Source of the DNA: an uncultured Chloroflexota bacterium | GTDB taxonomy: Bacteria > Chloroflexota > Limnocylindria > Limnocylindrales > Limnocylindraceae | Assembly (NCBI GenBank): GCA_903851225.1 | Contig: CAINNT010000092.1 | Location: 1-29,235, forward strand | DNA length: 29,235 nt | Reading direction: 5' to 3' | Shown here: positions 14,403 to 27,986 of the stretch, piece by piece | How the letters are laid out: each line of letters opens with the position of its first letter | Position numbering within the stretch: position 1 is the stretch's first letter | Program-made: the position numbers and the translations under genes | The notes under the pieces: generated by a model | Told to the model about the DNA's origin: nothing | What the model saw: the letters and a program-made list of their open reading frames with translations, nothing else | Databases searched by the model: none

Positions 14403-15767
14403 ATGGAATTCACGACCACACCCGCAGAGAAGAGCACCGTCCGACTCGAGGTCACCCTCGCGGTTGATGACGTAGCTGCGGCAATTGCCCAGGCGGTTCG
14501 CCATGTGGCGGGACATAGCCGCATCCCAGGCTTCCGCCCAGGGAAGGCGCCACGATCCATTGTGGAGCGCTTTGCGGGAGCCAACCGCATTCTCGACGAG
14601 GCGACCGAGATCCTGATCGAGCGCGGCTATCGCGACGCAATCATGAAGTCCGACATCGTTCCTCTCACCAGCCCGAAGATCGATGCGAAGCCGATCGTCG
14701 AAGGCGAGCCCTACACCTTTACCGCAGTGATTCCCGTGCCGCCCGAGGTAAAGCTCGGCGACTATCGTGGCTACACCTTTGAGCCAACGTTCGAAGAGCC
14801 CGATGAGGCGAAGGTCGAAGCCGTCGTCAACGACCTGCGGGACAGTTACGCCACGCTCGCCCCCGTCACCGACCGAGGGGCAGAAATGGGCGACTACGCG
14901 ATCATCGCCTTCGATGGCTATCGCGCCGACAACGGCCTGGCGATCGAAGGCGCATCGTCGGAGCGCATGCCCATCGTCCTCGGATCCGACCGATTGATCC
15001 CGGGATTCGAGGCGCAGCTCGTCGGCGCGAAGGTTGGCGACGCAACGACGGTTGAGGTGACGTTCCCAGAGGATTACCAAGAAGCTTCACTCCAAGGTGT
15101 GCCGGCGCGATTCGAGGTGGTCATCAACGATCTTCGCGCGCGAGTCCCGCCGCCACTTGATGACGCCTTCGCGGCGCAGGTTGCAAATGTCACCGATGTT
15201 GCAGGACTCCGAGCTGAAATCCTGACGCGTTTGAAGGCAAGCGCCGTCGATCGCGGTCGCCACGAGTTCGCCGACAAGATCGTTGAGTTCGCCATGGATG
15301 GCGCAACAGTCGAGATCCCCGATCCACTCATCGAAGAGGAGATCGATGGGCTCGTCGACGAGTTGGCGCGCAGCATCGCGCGACAAGGTCTGACGTTTGA
15401 GCAGTATCTGAGCGCCGCGGGGAAGAGCGTCGAAGAGATTCGTGCCGAGATGCGCGAGCGTGGCGAACGTCGCGCGAAGACGCTCCTCGTCTTGAGCGCC
15501 GTAGCCGGCGCCGAAGGGGTCGAGGTTCCAGAGGCGTTGATCGACGAAGAGGTGGAGCGCGCCCGCCCGCAGACGCAAGGGCAGCGCAAGCTTGAGGCGT
15601 ACCTCACCTCGGAGCGAGGGCGCCGAGCGATCCGTGCCTCCCTCCGTCGTTCGCTCGTGGTGGAACGGCTCGTCGACGAGTGGTTTGACGCTCACCCGCA
15701 GGCCTGGCCGACCTGGGCCCCGGCGCGTCCAGCGACGCCTACCGCCGCGAGCGCTCCCGCCAAGTAA
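14403..15767 (+). CDS. tig: Trigger factor (ribosome-associated chaperone/peptidyl-prolyl isomerase)
   Basis: This 454-residue protein shows all three trigger factor domains: the N-terminal ribosome-binding domain with the signature GFRPGKAP (43-50), the FKBP-like PPIase domain (about 155-245; GDYAIIAFDG, VLGSDRLIPGFEAQLVGAKVG) and the helical C-terminal chaperone domain (about 250-435). It binds nascent chains at the ribosome exit tunnel. A Pro/Ala/Thr-rich tail ends the protein. ATG 14403 is chosen because the frame upstream runs through tRNA-Leu and because the signature is at the normal distance. The start has a -10-like box 8 bases upstream instead of a ribosome binding site. The tig-clpP-clpX order is a widely conserved protein-quality-control arrangement. 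Confidence 0.95.
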   Translation: MEFTTTPAEKSTVRLEVTLAVDDVAAAIAQAVRHVAGHSRIPGFRPGKAPRSIVERFAGANRILDEATEILIERGYRDAIMKSDIVPLTSPKIDAKPIVEGEPYTFTAVIPVPPEVKLGDYRGYTFEPTFEEPDEAKVEAVVNDLRDSYATLAPVTDRGAEMGDYAIIAFDGYRADNGLAIEGASSERMPIVLGSDRLIPGFEAQLVGAKVGDATTVEVTFPEDYQEASLQGVPARFEVVINDLRARVPPPLDDAFAAQVANVTDVAGLRAEILTRLKASAVDRGRHEFADKIVEFAMDGATVEIPDPLIEEEIDGLVDELARSIARQGLTFEQYLSAAGKSVEEIRAEMRERGERRAKTLLVLSAVAGAEGVEVPEALIDEEVERARPQTQGQRKLEAYLTSERGRRAIRASLRRSLVVERLVDEWFDAHPQAWPTWAPARPATPTAASAPAK

Positions 15768-15770
15768 ACT
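15765..15770 (+). promoter_or_regulatory. Candidate -10 box TAAACT for clpP overlapping the tig stop codon
   Basis: TAAACT begins with the TAA stop of tig. It would start clpP transcription near 15777, giving a leader of about 36 bases containing a small hairpin and the ribosome binding site. There is no clear -35 element. Confidence 0.3.
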
Positions 15771-15776
15771 CAGCCT

Positions 15777-15791
15777 CCCGCAGAGAGCGGG
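15777..15791 (+). other. Small hairpin between tig and clpP
   Basis: CCCGC-AGAGA-GCGGG forms a 5-bp stem with a 5-base loop just after the tig stop. It has no following T-run, so it is unlikely to be a strong intrinsic terminator; it could protect the clpP 5' end or be incidental. Confidence 0.35.
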
Positions 15792-15812
15792 TGCACACGT
15801 AGGGGGTGACCA

Positions 15813-16415
15813 ATGCTCGTACCAATGGTGATCGAGTCTTCTAGCAAGGGCGAGCGCGCCTATGACATCTGGTCACGCCTCCTCAAGGAGCGCATCATCT
15901 TCCTGGGCGGCCCGGTCGAAGACGACATCGCCAACCTGATCATTGCGCAACTCCTCTTCCTTGATTCAGAGGATCCCGAGAAGGAGATCTCGCTCTACAT
16001 CAACAGCCCCGGGGGCGTGATCACCGCCGGCCTCGCGATCTACGACACGATGCGGTATGTCCGTGCCCCCGTGAGCACCATCTGCACCGGCATCGCCATG
16101 TCGATGGGTGCGGTGCTTCTCGCCGCTGGCGCACCAGGTCGGCGCTTCGCGCTGCCGCACAGCCGCATCATGATCCACCAGGGCTCTGGCGGGTTCCGTG
16201 GCAACACGCCCGACGTCTTCATTCAGGTGAAGGAGATGGAACAGCTCGTGCGTACGACGCAAGAGATCCTCGCCGCGCACACGGGCCAGTCGATGGAGAA
16301 GGTCGTGAAGGACACCGATCGCGATCTCTTCCTCTCTCCTGAGCAGGCGGTGGAGTACGGCATCATCGACGAGGTGTACAAGCTCCCTGCCGTCATCCCG
16401 CCCAAGGGGAAGTGA
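15813..16415 (+). CDS. clpP: ATP-dependent Clp protease proteolytic subunit
   Basis: This 200-residue protein is the usual ClpP length. The catalytic triad is visible: S97 in GIAMSMGA, H122 in IMIHQGSGG and D171 in DTDRDLFLSPEQAVEYGIID. The YINSPGG strand-turn (62-68) and the FLDSEDPEKEI segment are family hallmarks. It assembles into a 14-mer chamber that degrades proteins unfolded by ClpX. Start ATG 15813 has AGGGGGTGA 3-4 bases upstream, close to a perfect ribosome binding site. One clpP copy is seen here and clpX follows 10 bases after the stop, so the pair is almost certainly one operon. Confidence 0.98.
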   Translation: MLVPMVIESSSKGERAYDIWSRLLKERIIFLGGPVEDDIANLIIAQLLFLDSEDPEKEISLYINSPGGVITAGLAIYDTMRYVRAPVSTICTGIAMSMGAVLLAAGAPGRRFALPHSRIMIHQGSGGFRGNTPDVFIQVKEMEQLVRTTQEILAAHTGQSMEKVVKDTDRDLFLSPEQAVEYGIIDEVYKLPAVIPPKGK

Positions 16416-16425
16416 GGCGGGCCGC

Positions 16426-20479
<4,054 letters not shown>

Positions 20480-20480
<1 letters not shown>

Positions 20481-20725
20481 TGCCCTTCTATGACTATCGA
20501 TGTGGGCAATGCGGGGCAACCGTCGAGATTCTGCACGGCATCGATGAGCAGCAGGCCCGGACCCACGAAGGCTGCGGCGGAGCGCTGGAGCGGCAGTTCT
20601 TCGCGGCGAGCGTGCACTTCAAGGGGAGTGGCTGGGCCAAGCTCGATCGCCGCAGTGGTGGCTCTGGCGCAACAGATGCGGCGGCAGGCTCGCCAGCTCC
20701 AACCACAAAGAGCGACGCGAAGTAA
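20480..20725 (+). CDS. FmdB-family small zinc-ribbon protein
   Basis: This 81-residue protein opens with MPFYDYRCGQCG, the classic start of FmdB/YfkB-type zinc ribbons, with C8-x-x-C11. The second half of the ribbon normally has CPxCG; here it reads THEGCGG, so the ligands would be H29 and C32 rather than two Cys. A Ser/Gly/Ala-rich tail follows, also typical. Family members are putative regulators with no firm general function. The start ATG overlaps the valS stop by one base (TAATG), so it is the last gene of the clpP-clpX-valS run. A new promoter for glyS follows 20-30 bases later. Confidence 0.85.
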
Positions 20726-20743
20726 TCGATCCCGCTGATCGGG

Positions 20744-20749
20744 TAGGCT
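20744..20749 (+). promoter_or_regulatory. Candidate -10 box TAGGCT for leaderless glyS mRNA
   Basis: GGGTAGGCT ends 8 bases before ATG 20758, with no Shine-Dalgarno in between. No convincing -35 is seen. Confidence 0.45.
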
Positions 20750-20757
20750 TCCCCGCA

Positions 20758-22191
20758 ATGAGCATCAACGCCGATTCCTCGAGAACGTTGGCTGGCACTC
20801 CAGCGGCTGAAGCGACCCCAGCGGTCGCCGAGCTCGACACCATCGTCTCGCTGGCGAAGCGCCGTGGCTTCGTGTACCCGAGCTCCGAGATCTACGGTGG
20901 CATCAACGCGGTCTGGGACTACGGTCCGCTCGGCGTTGAACTGAAGAACAATGTAAAGCGCGCCTGGTGGCGCAGCGTGGTGCAGCAGCGCCACGAGGTC
21001 GTCGGACTCGACGCCGGCATCTTGATGCACCCCCAAGTCTGGAAGACCTCCGGCCACGTCGGCTCCTTTAGCGATCCCCTCGTCGAATGCACCGCCTGCA
21101 AACGACGCTACCGTCTCGACGAACTACCGGGGACCGGCGACCTCACCACGACACAACTAGCCGATGCAGAGATCGTGGCCAAGATGGGCCTGAAGTGCCC
21201 AGACTGCGAAGGCGCACTGACAGCCCCTCGCCGCTTCAACCTGATGTTCAAAACCTTTATGGGTCCCGTGGAAGAGGAGGCCGCCGTGGTCTACCTTCGC
21301 CCCGAGACGGCCCAAGGTGCCTATGTGCAACACAAGAACGTGCGCGACTCTTCGCGCAAGAAGATCCCGTTCGGCATCGCCCAGATCGGCAAGTCGTTCC
21401 GCAACGAGATCAGCCCAGGCAACTTCGTCTTCCGCATGCGCGAGTTCGAGCAGATGGAGCTGCAGATGTTCGTTCGCCCCGATGAGGCCGCTACGGCGGC
21501 ATTCGAAGAGTGGCTGCCACGACGACTAGAGTGGTACAAGTCCTACGGTGTGTCGCCCGAACGACTGCGAATGCGTGAGCATGCCCCTGACGAGTTGGCC
21601 CACTATGCAAAGCGCGCCATCGACGTCGAATACCGATTCCCATTCGGCTGGAAGGAGCTTGAGGGGATTCACAACCGAGGCGACTTCGACCTCTCGCGTC
21701 ACGCCGCTGAGAGCGGCGAGAGCCTCGACTACTTCGATCCTGCGACCGAAACCTCCTTCACCCCGTGGGTCGTCGAGGCGGCCGCAGGTGCAGATCGTGC
21801 CGCCTTCACCTTTCTGATCGACGCATACCGCGAAGAGGTGGTGCGCGGCGAGAAGCGCGTCGTCCTCTCACTCCACCCAGAGCTGGCCCCGTACAAGGTT
21901 GCCGTGCTGCCGCTCCTCAAGAAGCGTGACGACCTTGTGGAGATGGCACACCGAATTCGCGATGGCCTGTCGCGCGAGTTCACCGCCGTTTACGACGACA
22001 CCGCGGCCATTGGAAAGCTCTACCGCCGTCAGGATGAGATCGGAACGCCGTGGTGCATCTGCGTGGACGTTGACTCCATGGACGACAACGCGGTGACGGT
22101 GCGCGACCGCGACACGATGGAACAAGAGCGAGTTGGTGCCGATCGACTCGAGGAGTTCTTCCTCGCAAAGTTGCGAGCTTCGCGCCCCTAG
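20758..22191 (+). CDS. glyS: Glycyl-tRNA synthetase, single-chain (alpha2, archaeal/eukaryotic-like) type
   Basis: This 477-residue class II synthetase belongs to the dimeric form, not the alpha/beta bacterial GlyQ-GlyS pair. Features are the N-terminal signature SEIYGGINAVWDYGPLG (43-59), an insertion with a Cys4 zinc site (C111, C114, C147, C150), the catalytic TFMGP and LRPETAQGAYV segments (from 166 and 180), motif 2 at SFRNEISP plus FRMREFEQME (213-234), motif 3 near VVLSLHPELAPYKVAVLPL, and an anticodon-binding domain at the C-terminus. It charges tRNA-Gly. ATG 20758 gives about 25 extra residues before the catalytic core, and a TAGGCT box lies just upstream. The stop shares CTAG with the convergent reductase gene. 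In databases this type is often called glyQS. Confidence 0.95.
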   Translation: MSINADSSRTLAGTPAAEATPAVAELDTIVSLAKRRGFVYPSSEIYGGINAVWDYGPLGVELKNNVKRAWWRSVVQQRHEVVGLDAGILMHPQVWKTSGHVGSFSDPLVECTACKRRYRLDELPGTGDLTTTQLADAEIVAKMGLKCPDCEGALTAPRRFNLMFKTFMGPVEEEAAVVYLRPETAQGAYVQHKNVRDSSRKKIPFGIAQIGKSFRNEISPGNFVFRMREFEQMELQMFVRPDEAATAAFEEWLPRRLEWYKSYGVSPERLRMREHAPDELAHYAKRAIDVEYRFPFGWKELEGIHNRGDFDLSRHAAESGESLDYFDPATETSFTPWVVEAAAGADRAAFTFLIDAYREEVVRGEKRVVLSLHPELAPYKVAVLPLLKKRDDLVEMAHRIRDGLSREFTAVYDDTAAIGKLYRRQDEIGTPWCICVDVDSMDDNAVTVRDRDTMEQERVGADRLEEFFLAKLRASRP

Positions 22192-23003
22192 GCCTCGGTC
22201 GAACCGGTGGGCTGCTTGCCCGCAGGCCAATAGAGTTCTTTGTGAATCGCCTCCGCAGGAAGGCCGTACGCCGTTAGCTCGCGCTCAGCCGCGACGATCA
22301 TCTCCGGATTGCCGCAGAGATATGCGACCCCTTCGCTCGCGTTGACACCGAGATCTCGAAGTGCGGACTGGATGATGCTTTCCACTCGTCCGGTGCGGCC
22401 TGCCCAGCCAGCGTTCAGCGGATCAGCGGGTCGGGAGATGGTCGGCACATAGGTCGCGGGGTACGCGCCGCTTTTCTGCCACCCTTCGATCAACTCCCGG
22501 TAACCAATGTCACTGACGTAGCTGACGCCGTTGAGGTAGATCGCTCGTCGAGGGGCGCCATCGTCGAGCAGGGTGCGCGCCATGCTGACGAACGGTGCGA
22601 TACCTGTGCCGGACGAGACGTAGATCTGCACGCGTGAATCGGCAGGCTCCATGGTGAACTTCCCCTTTGGGGCGAGAACGCGCAGTCGATGGCCGACCGG
22701 GAGCGAAAAGGCGAGGGGAGTGAACGCACCGCCACGAACAAGTCGGAGATAGAGCTCGTAGCCACCTTCGAGCGCACGCGCCGAGGAGGCAACAGAGTAC
22801 GGGCGCTGCACGAACTTCTCACCAACCTTCACGCCGATCGTCACGTACTGACCGGGCTCGAACGGGGTGGGGACCCCATCTGGTTTGATCCAGACGCGTG
22901 CGAGGGTGTCGGTGTCATCGATGCGTGCTGCAAGGGTGGCGTTATAGGCCGGGTCATCCGCGAGGACGCCGAGCGAGGCGGGGGTGGGTGCCGTCTCAGC
23001 CAT
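22188..23003 (-). CDS. Ferredoxin-NADP+ reductase-like FAD oxidoreductase
   Basis: This 271-residue protein has the FNR-type two-domain layout: an FAD domain with the FAD-binding R67-P-Y-S70 in FVQRPYSVASS, and an NAD(P)-binding domain with GTGIAPFVSM (132-141) and YLCGNPEMI (228-236). The C-terminus IHKELYWPAG recalls the bacterial Fpr subclass, where the tail covers the flavin. It has no additional 2Fe-2S domain, so electrons probably pass between NAD(P)H and a ferredoxin or flavodoxin encoded elsewhere. The start ATG 23003 has GAGGAGG 5 bases upstream. It stands alone on the minus strand, with its own candidate promoter at 23052, and is convergent with glyS by a 4-base overlap. Confidence 0.87.
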   Translation of the reverse strand: MAETAPTPASLGVLADDPAYNATLAARIDDTDTLARVWIKPDGVPTPFEPGQYVTIGVKVGEKFVQRPYSVASSARALEGGYELYLRLVRGGAFTPLAFSLPVGHRLRVLAPKGKFTMEPADSRVQIYVSSGTGIAPFVSMARTLLDDGAPRRAIYLNGVSYVSDIGYRELIEGWQKSGAYPATYVPTISRPADPLNAGWAGRTGRVESIIQSALRDLGVNASEGVAYLCGNPEMIVAAERELTAYGLPAEAIHKELYWPAGKQPTGSTEA

Positions 23004-23051
23004 GGGGCCTCCTCATCGTTTGTGCGGCTCCAGTCGGCGCCGTCGCAGGGG

Positions 23052-23057
23052 AGTGTA
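23052..23057 (-). promoter_or_regulatory. Candidate -10 box TACACT for the reductase gene
   Basis: On the minus strand CCCTACACTCC lies about 50 bases upstream of ATG 23003, placing +1 near 23045 and giving a leader with the GAGGAGG site. There is no convincing -35. Confidence 0.35.
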
Positions 23058-23103
23058 GGGGAGGGGGCGGGCGTGCGCCTTCATCTGCGGGTGGACTGGC
23101 TGC

Positions 23104-23109
23104 TATTCT
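23104..23109 (+). promoter_or_regulatory. Candidate extended -10 box TGC-TATTCT for dnaG-rpoD
   Basis: TGCTATTCT has the TGn extension and a good -10 hexamer. +1 would fall near 23116, giving a leader of about 70 bases that ends with the strong ribosome binding site AAAGGAGGTCA (23166-23176). The box is divergent from the reductase promoter. Confidence 0.5.
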
Positions 23110-23185
23110 GCGTCCAACAGCGCTTGACACCCACGGGCAACTGCTTTGCCCGATCACGAAACTGCAAAGGAGGTCACACCCAACG

Positions 23186-25095
23186 ATGGCTTCCGGGAGC
23201 GTCGCTGAGATCAAGAGCCGACTCGGCGTTGCCGACGTCGTCGGTGAGACGGTCGCGCTGCGCAAGGCGGGGGCTGCGTTCAAAGGGCTCTGTCCATTCC
23301 ATGGTGAGAAGACCCCCTCGTTTGTCGTCACCCCGGCCCGTGAGACCTGGAAGTGCTTCGGCTGCGGCAAGGGCGGCGACATCTTCACCTTTGTGATGGA
23401 GCGTGATGGCCTGCCATTCGGCGAGGCACTCGCCCTCCTTGCCGCCAAGGCAGGCGTCACCATTGACGATCGCAGTCGCGCGGAGGATGCGCGCAAGGTT
23501 CGCCTCCGCGAAGTCCTCGAGGGTGCAGTCAGCTTTTACCACGCCATCCTTACCTCGCACGAGCTTGGGCGCCCTGCACTCGAGTATCTGCACGCACGTG
23601 GCTTCACCGATGAGACCATCGAGGCGCAGCGGCTCGGATGGTCACCAGATTCTTGGGACGCATGCTCCAAGGCGCTTGCCGCGAAGCGCGGTGCAACTCC
23701 TGCAGAGCTCGCCGCCGTCGGCCTCACCACCGAACGTGAGGGTGGTCGTGGCGCGTATGACCGCTTCCGCGCTCGCGTGATCTTCCCGATCCGCGATGCG
23801 AACGGAAAGATCACCGGTCTCGGTGGCCGCCTCCTCCCCGAAGATGACAAGCGCGGAGATCGTGGTCCAAAGTATTTGAACAGCGCTGCGACCGAACTCT
23901 TTGACAAATCGCGCACGCTCTATCTCATTGACAAGGCGAAGTCGGCAGTGCGCAAGAGCGGGACCGCAGTGCTTGTAGAGGGGTACACCGATGCGCTCAT
24001 GGCGCATCAGTCGGGGTTCACGAACGTTGTGGCGAGCATGGGCACTGCGCTGACCCCTGCACAGGTTGCACTCCTCCTTCGGTACGGGTCGAAGATTCTC
24101 TTGGCATACGACGTTGACGCCGCTGGCGCCAAGGCGGGAGCTTTCGGTGCGACCGAGCTGTTGCGCCTAGTCACGGAGCTTGGCAGCGCCGAGGGTGGGC
24201 CGTCGCTCGTAGATGTGGGGATCGTCCGTCTTCCTGATGGGAAAGATCCAGATGAGGTCGTTCGCGATCAACCAGAGGTGTGGCGCACCGCAACAGAGCA
24301 GCCGATCCCCGTTGTTGAATACCTGATTGATTCCCATGCCCAGGCTCACGATTTGAAGGACCTCGGTGGTCGCAAGCGCGCCATTGACGGCATCAAGCCG
24401 ATCCTTCGCAGCCTGCGCGATCCAATTGTTCGCGATGGGTACATCTCAGTCGCTGCGCGGCGCATCGGTGTGGACGAGAACTCGATTCGTGAGGCGATGG
24501 TGCAGCGTGGTGCCGCGACGGCGGGGGCGGAGAGTCGCATCTCTGCCGATCGCGTACGCGCCGCCGACGCGGATGGCGACGTAGAGTCTATTCTCGCCGG
24601 GGTTACGTCGCCGGAGTCTGAGCTGCTGCGACTCCTCATCGCTGCCCCGGCGGAGCGACTGCGGGTGCGTGACGTTCTCACCGATCAGCTCTTCACCAGT
24701 GGACTGGCCCGCTCTCTTTGGCGCGGCTTGCGAGCGGCGCTCGACACCGCGCTTGAGGCGGGGACGACGATCGATGCGCTGGAGCGTTTGCCGAGTACGA
24801 TTGAGGGCGAAGAGCGCCGCCTTGCACAGGCTCTCTCGGCTCGCGCTGGAGCTGTTGTCGAGATCACGCGAATCCGCATTGGCATCGATCAGACGATCTT
24901 GCGGCTCGAGGCCGATCGCCTGGAAGAGGCCATGGCCTGGTCGCGCGGCGAGATTGCGGAGGCGGAGCGCGAGGGTGACATCGCTCGCGTTCGATCCCTC
25001 ATGGAGGCGGAACGAGACCTAGGGCAAAAGCGAAAGGCGCTTGACCGACGCTTCTTGGCGTCGGGAGTGCTCACAGCGGCAAAGGGGGGGAGCAA

Positions 25096-25099
<4 letters not shown>
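23186..25099 (+). CDS. dnaG: DNA primase
   Basis: This 637-residue protein has the N-terminal CHC2 zinc-ribbon (C36, H39, C57, C60 in LCPFHGEKTPSF and WKCFGCGKGGD), the RNA-polymerase-like core with its Toprim acidic residues (E265 in VEGYTDALM; D309 and D311 in YDVDAAG), and a C-terminal helical helicase-interacting region. It makes RNA primers at the replication fork. ATG 23186 is chosen because AAAGGAGGTCA lies 9 bases upstream and the family normally begins just before the zinc ribbon; the frame upstream to 22898 lies opposite the reductase start and is not part of the gene. Its stop overlaps the rpoD GTG (GTGA at 25096), as in a reduced 'macromolecular synthesis' operon without rpsU. Confidence 0.96.
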
Positions 25100-27321
<2,222 letters not shown>

Positions 27322-27333
27322 GGGGTTCGTGCG

Positions 27334-27360
27334 GCGGGGAGGAGCGGCCGCCCTCCCTGC
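27334..27360 (+). terminator. Possible transcription terminator hairpin after rpoD
   Basis: GGGAGG (27337-27342) pairs with CCTCCC (27352-27357), extended by weaker outer pairs, around a GC-rich palindromic loop. It follows the rpoD stop by about 15 bases, but only TACTATT follows instead of a T-run, so intrinsic termination is uncertain. The structure abuts the tRNA-Asn promoter box. Confidence 0.4.
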
Positions 27361-27366
27361 TACTAT
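27358..27366 (+). promoter_or_regulatory. Candidate extended -10 box TGC-TACTAT for tRNA-Asn
   Basis: TGCTACTAT has the TGn extension and a -10 hexamer at 27361-27366. +1 would be near 27373, about 20 bases before the mature tRNA. The layout is almost the same as TGCTATTCT ahead of dnaG. Confidence 0.5.
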
Positions 27367-27392
27367 TCCGCTCGCGGCGCGTCCGCGGTCAT

Positions 27393-27467
27393 TCCGGCGT
27401 AGCTCAGTGGTAGAGCGGGCGGCTGTTAACCGCCATGTCGTAGGTTCGAATCCTACCGCCGGAGCCA
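27393..27467 (+). tRNA. tRNA-Asn, anticodon GTT
   Basis: The acceptor stem TCCGGCG (27393-27399) pairs with CGCCGGA (27457-27463). Discriminator G and encoded CCA (27465-27467) follow. The anticodon stem GGCGG/CCGCC encloses CTGTTAA, so the anticodon is GTT (27425-27427). D-loop AGCTCAGTGGTAGAGC and T-loop TTCGAAT are canonical. Confidence 0.97.
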
Positions 27468-27500
27468 GTACTGCTTTGGTTTACAGACGAAGGAGGGGAC

Positions 27501-27602
27501 ATGTCGAGTCGCATTGCGCTCTTGCTGATCCTCGCCGCGTTTGCGGGCTCGCTCTTCGCCGCGATCGCCTACCCCGGTAATCGCATGGAAACGGAGGGAT
27601 GA
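27501..27602 (+). CDS. 33-residue single-span membrane (or secreted) peptide
   Basis: A short frame reads MSSRIALLLILAAFAGSLFA, then AIAYPGNRMETEG and TGA. AAGGAGGGG sits 4 bases before the ATG, the strongest ribosome binding site in this neighbourhood. One hydrophobic helix spans residues about 5-23, with Arg4 inside and a short polar tail outside. No lipobox or obvious signal-peptidase site is present, although the A-x-A motifs near 20-24 could be cleaved. The stop overlaps the first ATG of the next gene region. It lies 34 bases after tRNA-Asn. I do not recognise a family. The ribosome binding site and the coupling to the next gene are the reasons to believe it is real. Confidence 0.6.
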   Translation: MSSRIALLLILAAFAGSLFAAIAYPGNRMETEG

Positions 27603-27607
27603 GCTCA

Positions 27608-27976
27608 ATGGTCGCTTCGGGACTCAGCGAGACCCCTCAGGCCTACCGTGCGAAGCTGCAGGAGCAGAGCGACAGCCAGATTGATGCCTGGGTCACAGGT
27701 TCGCTGCGGGACATGGCGAAGCGCAAGGGGATCGTCGCCACGATCCACGAGCTCTCTCACGCCGCACAACTCGATGAAGATGCGCTGGCTGGCGCATACA
27801 CGATGGGTGGCGGACCGGCGGCAACGATGGGGCGCGACGCCGAGGGGCGACTTCTGCTCCCCGCGGTCAGCCTCTGGTGCCTTGTCCCTGGCCTGCGTGC
27901 CGCGGATCCAAAGCGCGGACGCGAGCGACTCATTGCCTTCCTTGTCGCGACCTTCGAAGAGGTCGTGTACATCTAA
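27608..27976 (+). CDS. Small soluble protein of unknown function
   Basis: This product has about 122 residues. ATG 27599 touches GGAGGG directly, so ATG 27608, with that site 9 bases upstream, is the more likely start. The protein is mostly helical. Polar residues 1-55 include RDMAKRKGIVATIHELSHAA, followed by a Gly-rich turn (YTMGGGPAATMGRD), then a hydrophobic stretch (LLLPAVSLWCLVPGLR) and the C-terminal LIAFLVATFEEVVYI, which look buried rather than membrane-spanning. The HELSH sequence resembles HExxH-type zinc motifs only partly (it lacks the second His spacing), so I do not call it a protease. It ends 10 bases from the convergent parB stop. Confidence 0.65.
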   Translation: MVASGLSETPQAYRAKLQEQSDSQIDAWVTGSLRDMAKRKGIVATIHELSHAAQLDEDALAGAYTMGGGPAATMGRDAEGRLLLPAVSLWCLVPGLRAADPKRGRERLIAFLVATFEEVVYI

Positions 27977-27986
27977 CTGCGCTCGG

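Noticed and set aside
14037..15080. 347-residue minus-strand open frame across tRNA-Leu
   Set aside because: It runs through the tRNA gene and the start of tig; no ribosome binding site and no motifs.
23124..23129. Perfect TTGACA as the dnaG -35 element
   Set aside because: No -10-like hexamer occurs 16-18 bases downstream (TTGCCC, TGCCCG, GCCCGA); TATTCT at 23104 with the TGn extension is a better candidate.
22898..23185. N-terminal extension of the dnaG frame
   Set aside because: It lies opposite the reductase start and before the strong ribosome binding site; the primase zinc ribbon normally starts near the N-terminus.
27329..27580. 83-residue plus-strand open frame after rpoD
   Set aside because: It runs through the whole tRNA-Asn gene and has no ribosome binding site.
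27730..27770. HELSH in the small protein considered as a zinc-protease motif
   Set aside because: The motif is H-E-L-S-H with only two residues between the histidines, not three as in HExxH, and no third ligand or protease fold is evident.
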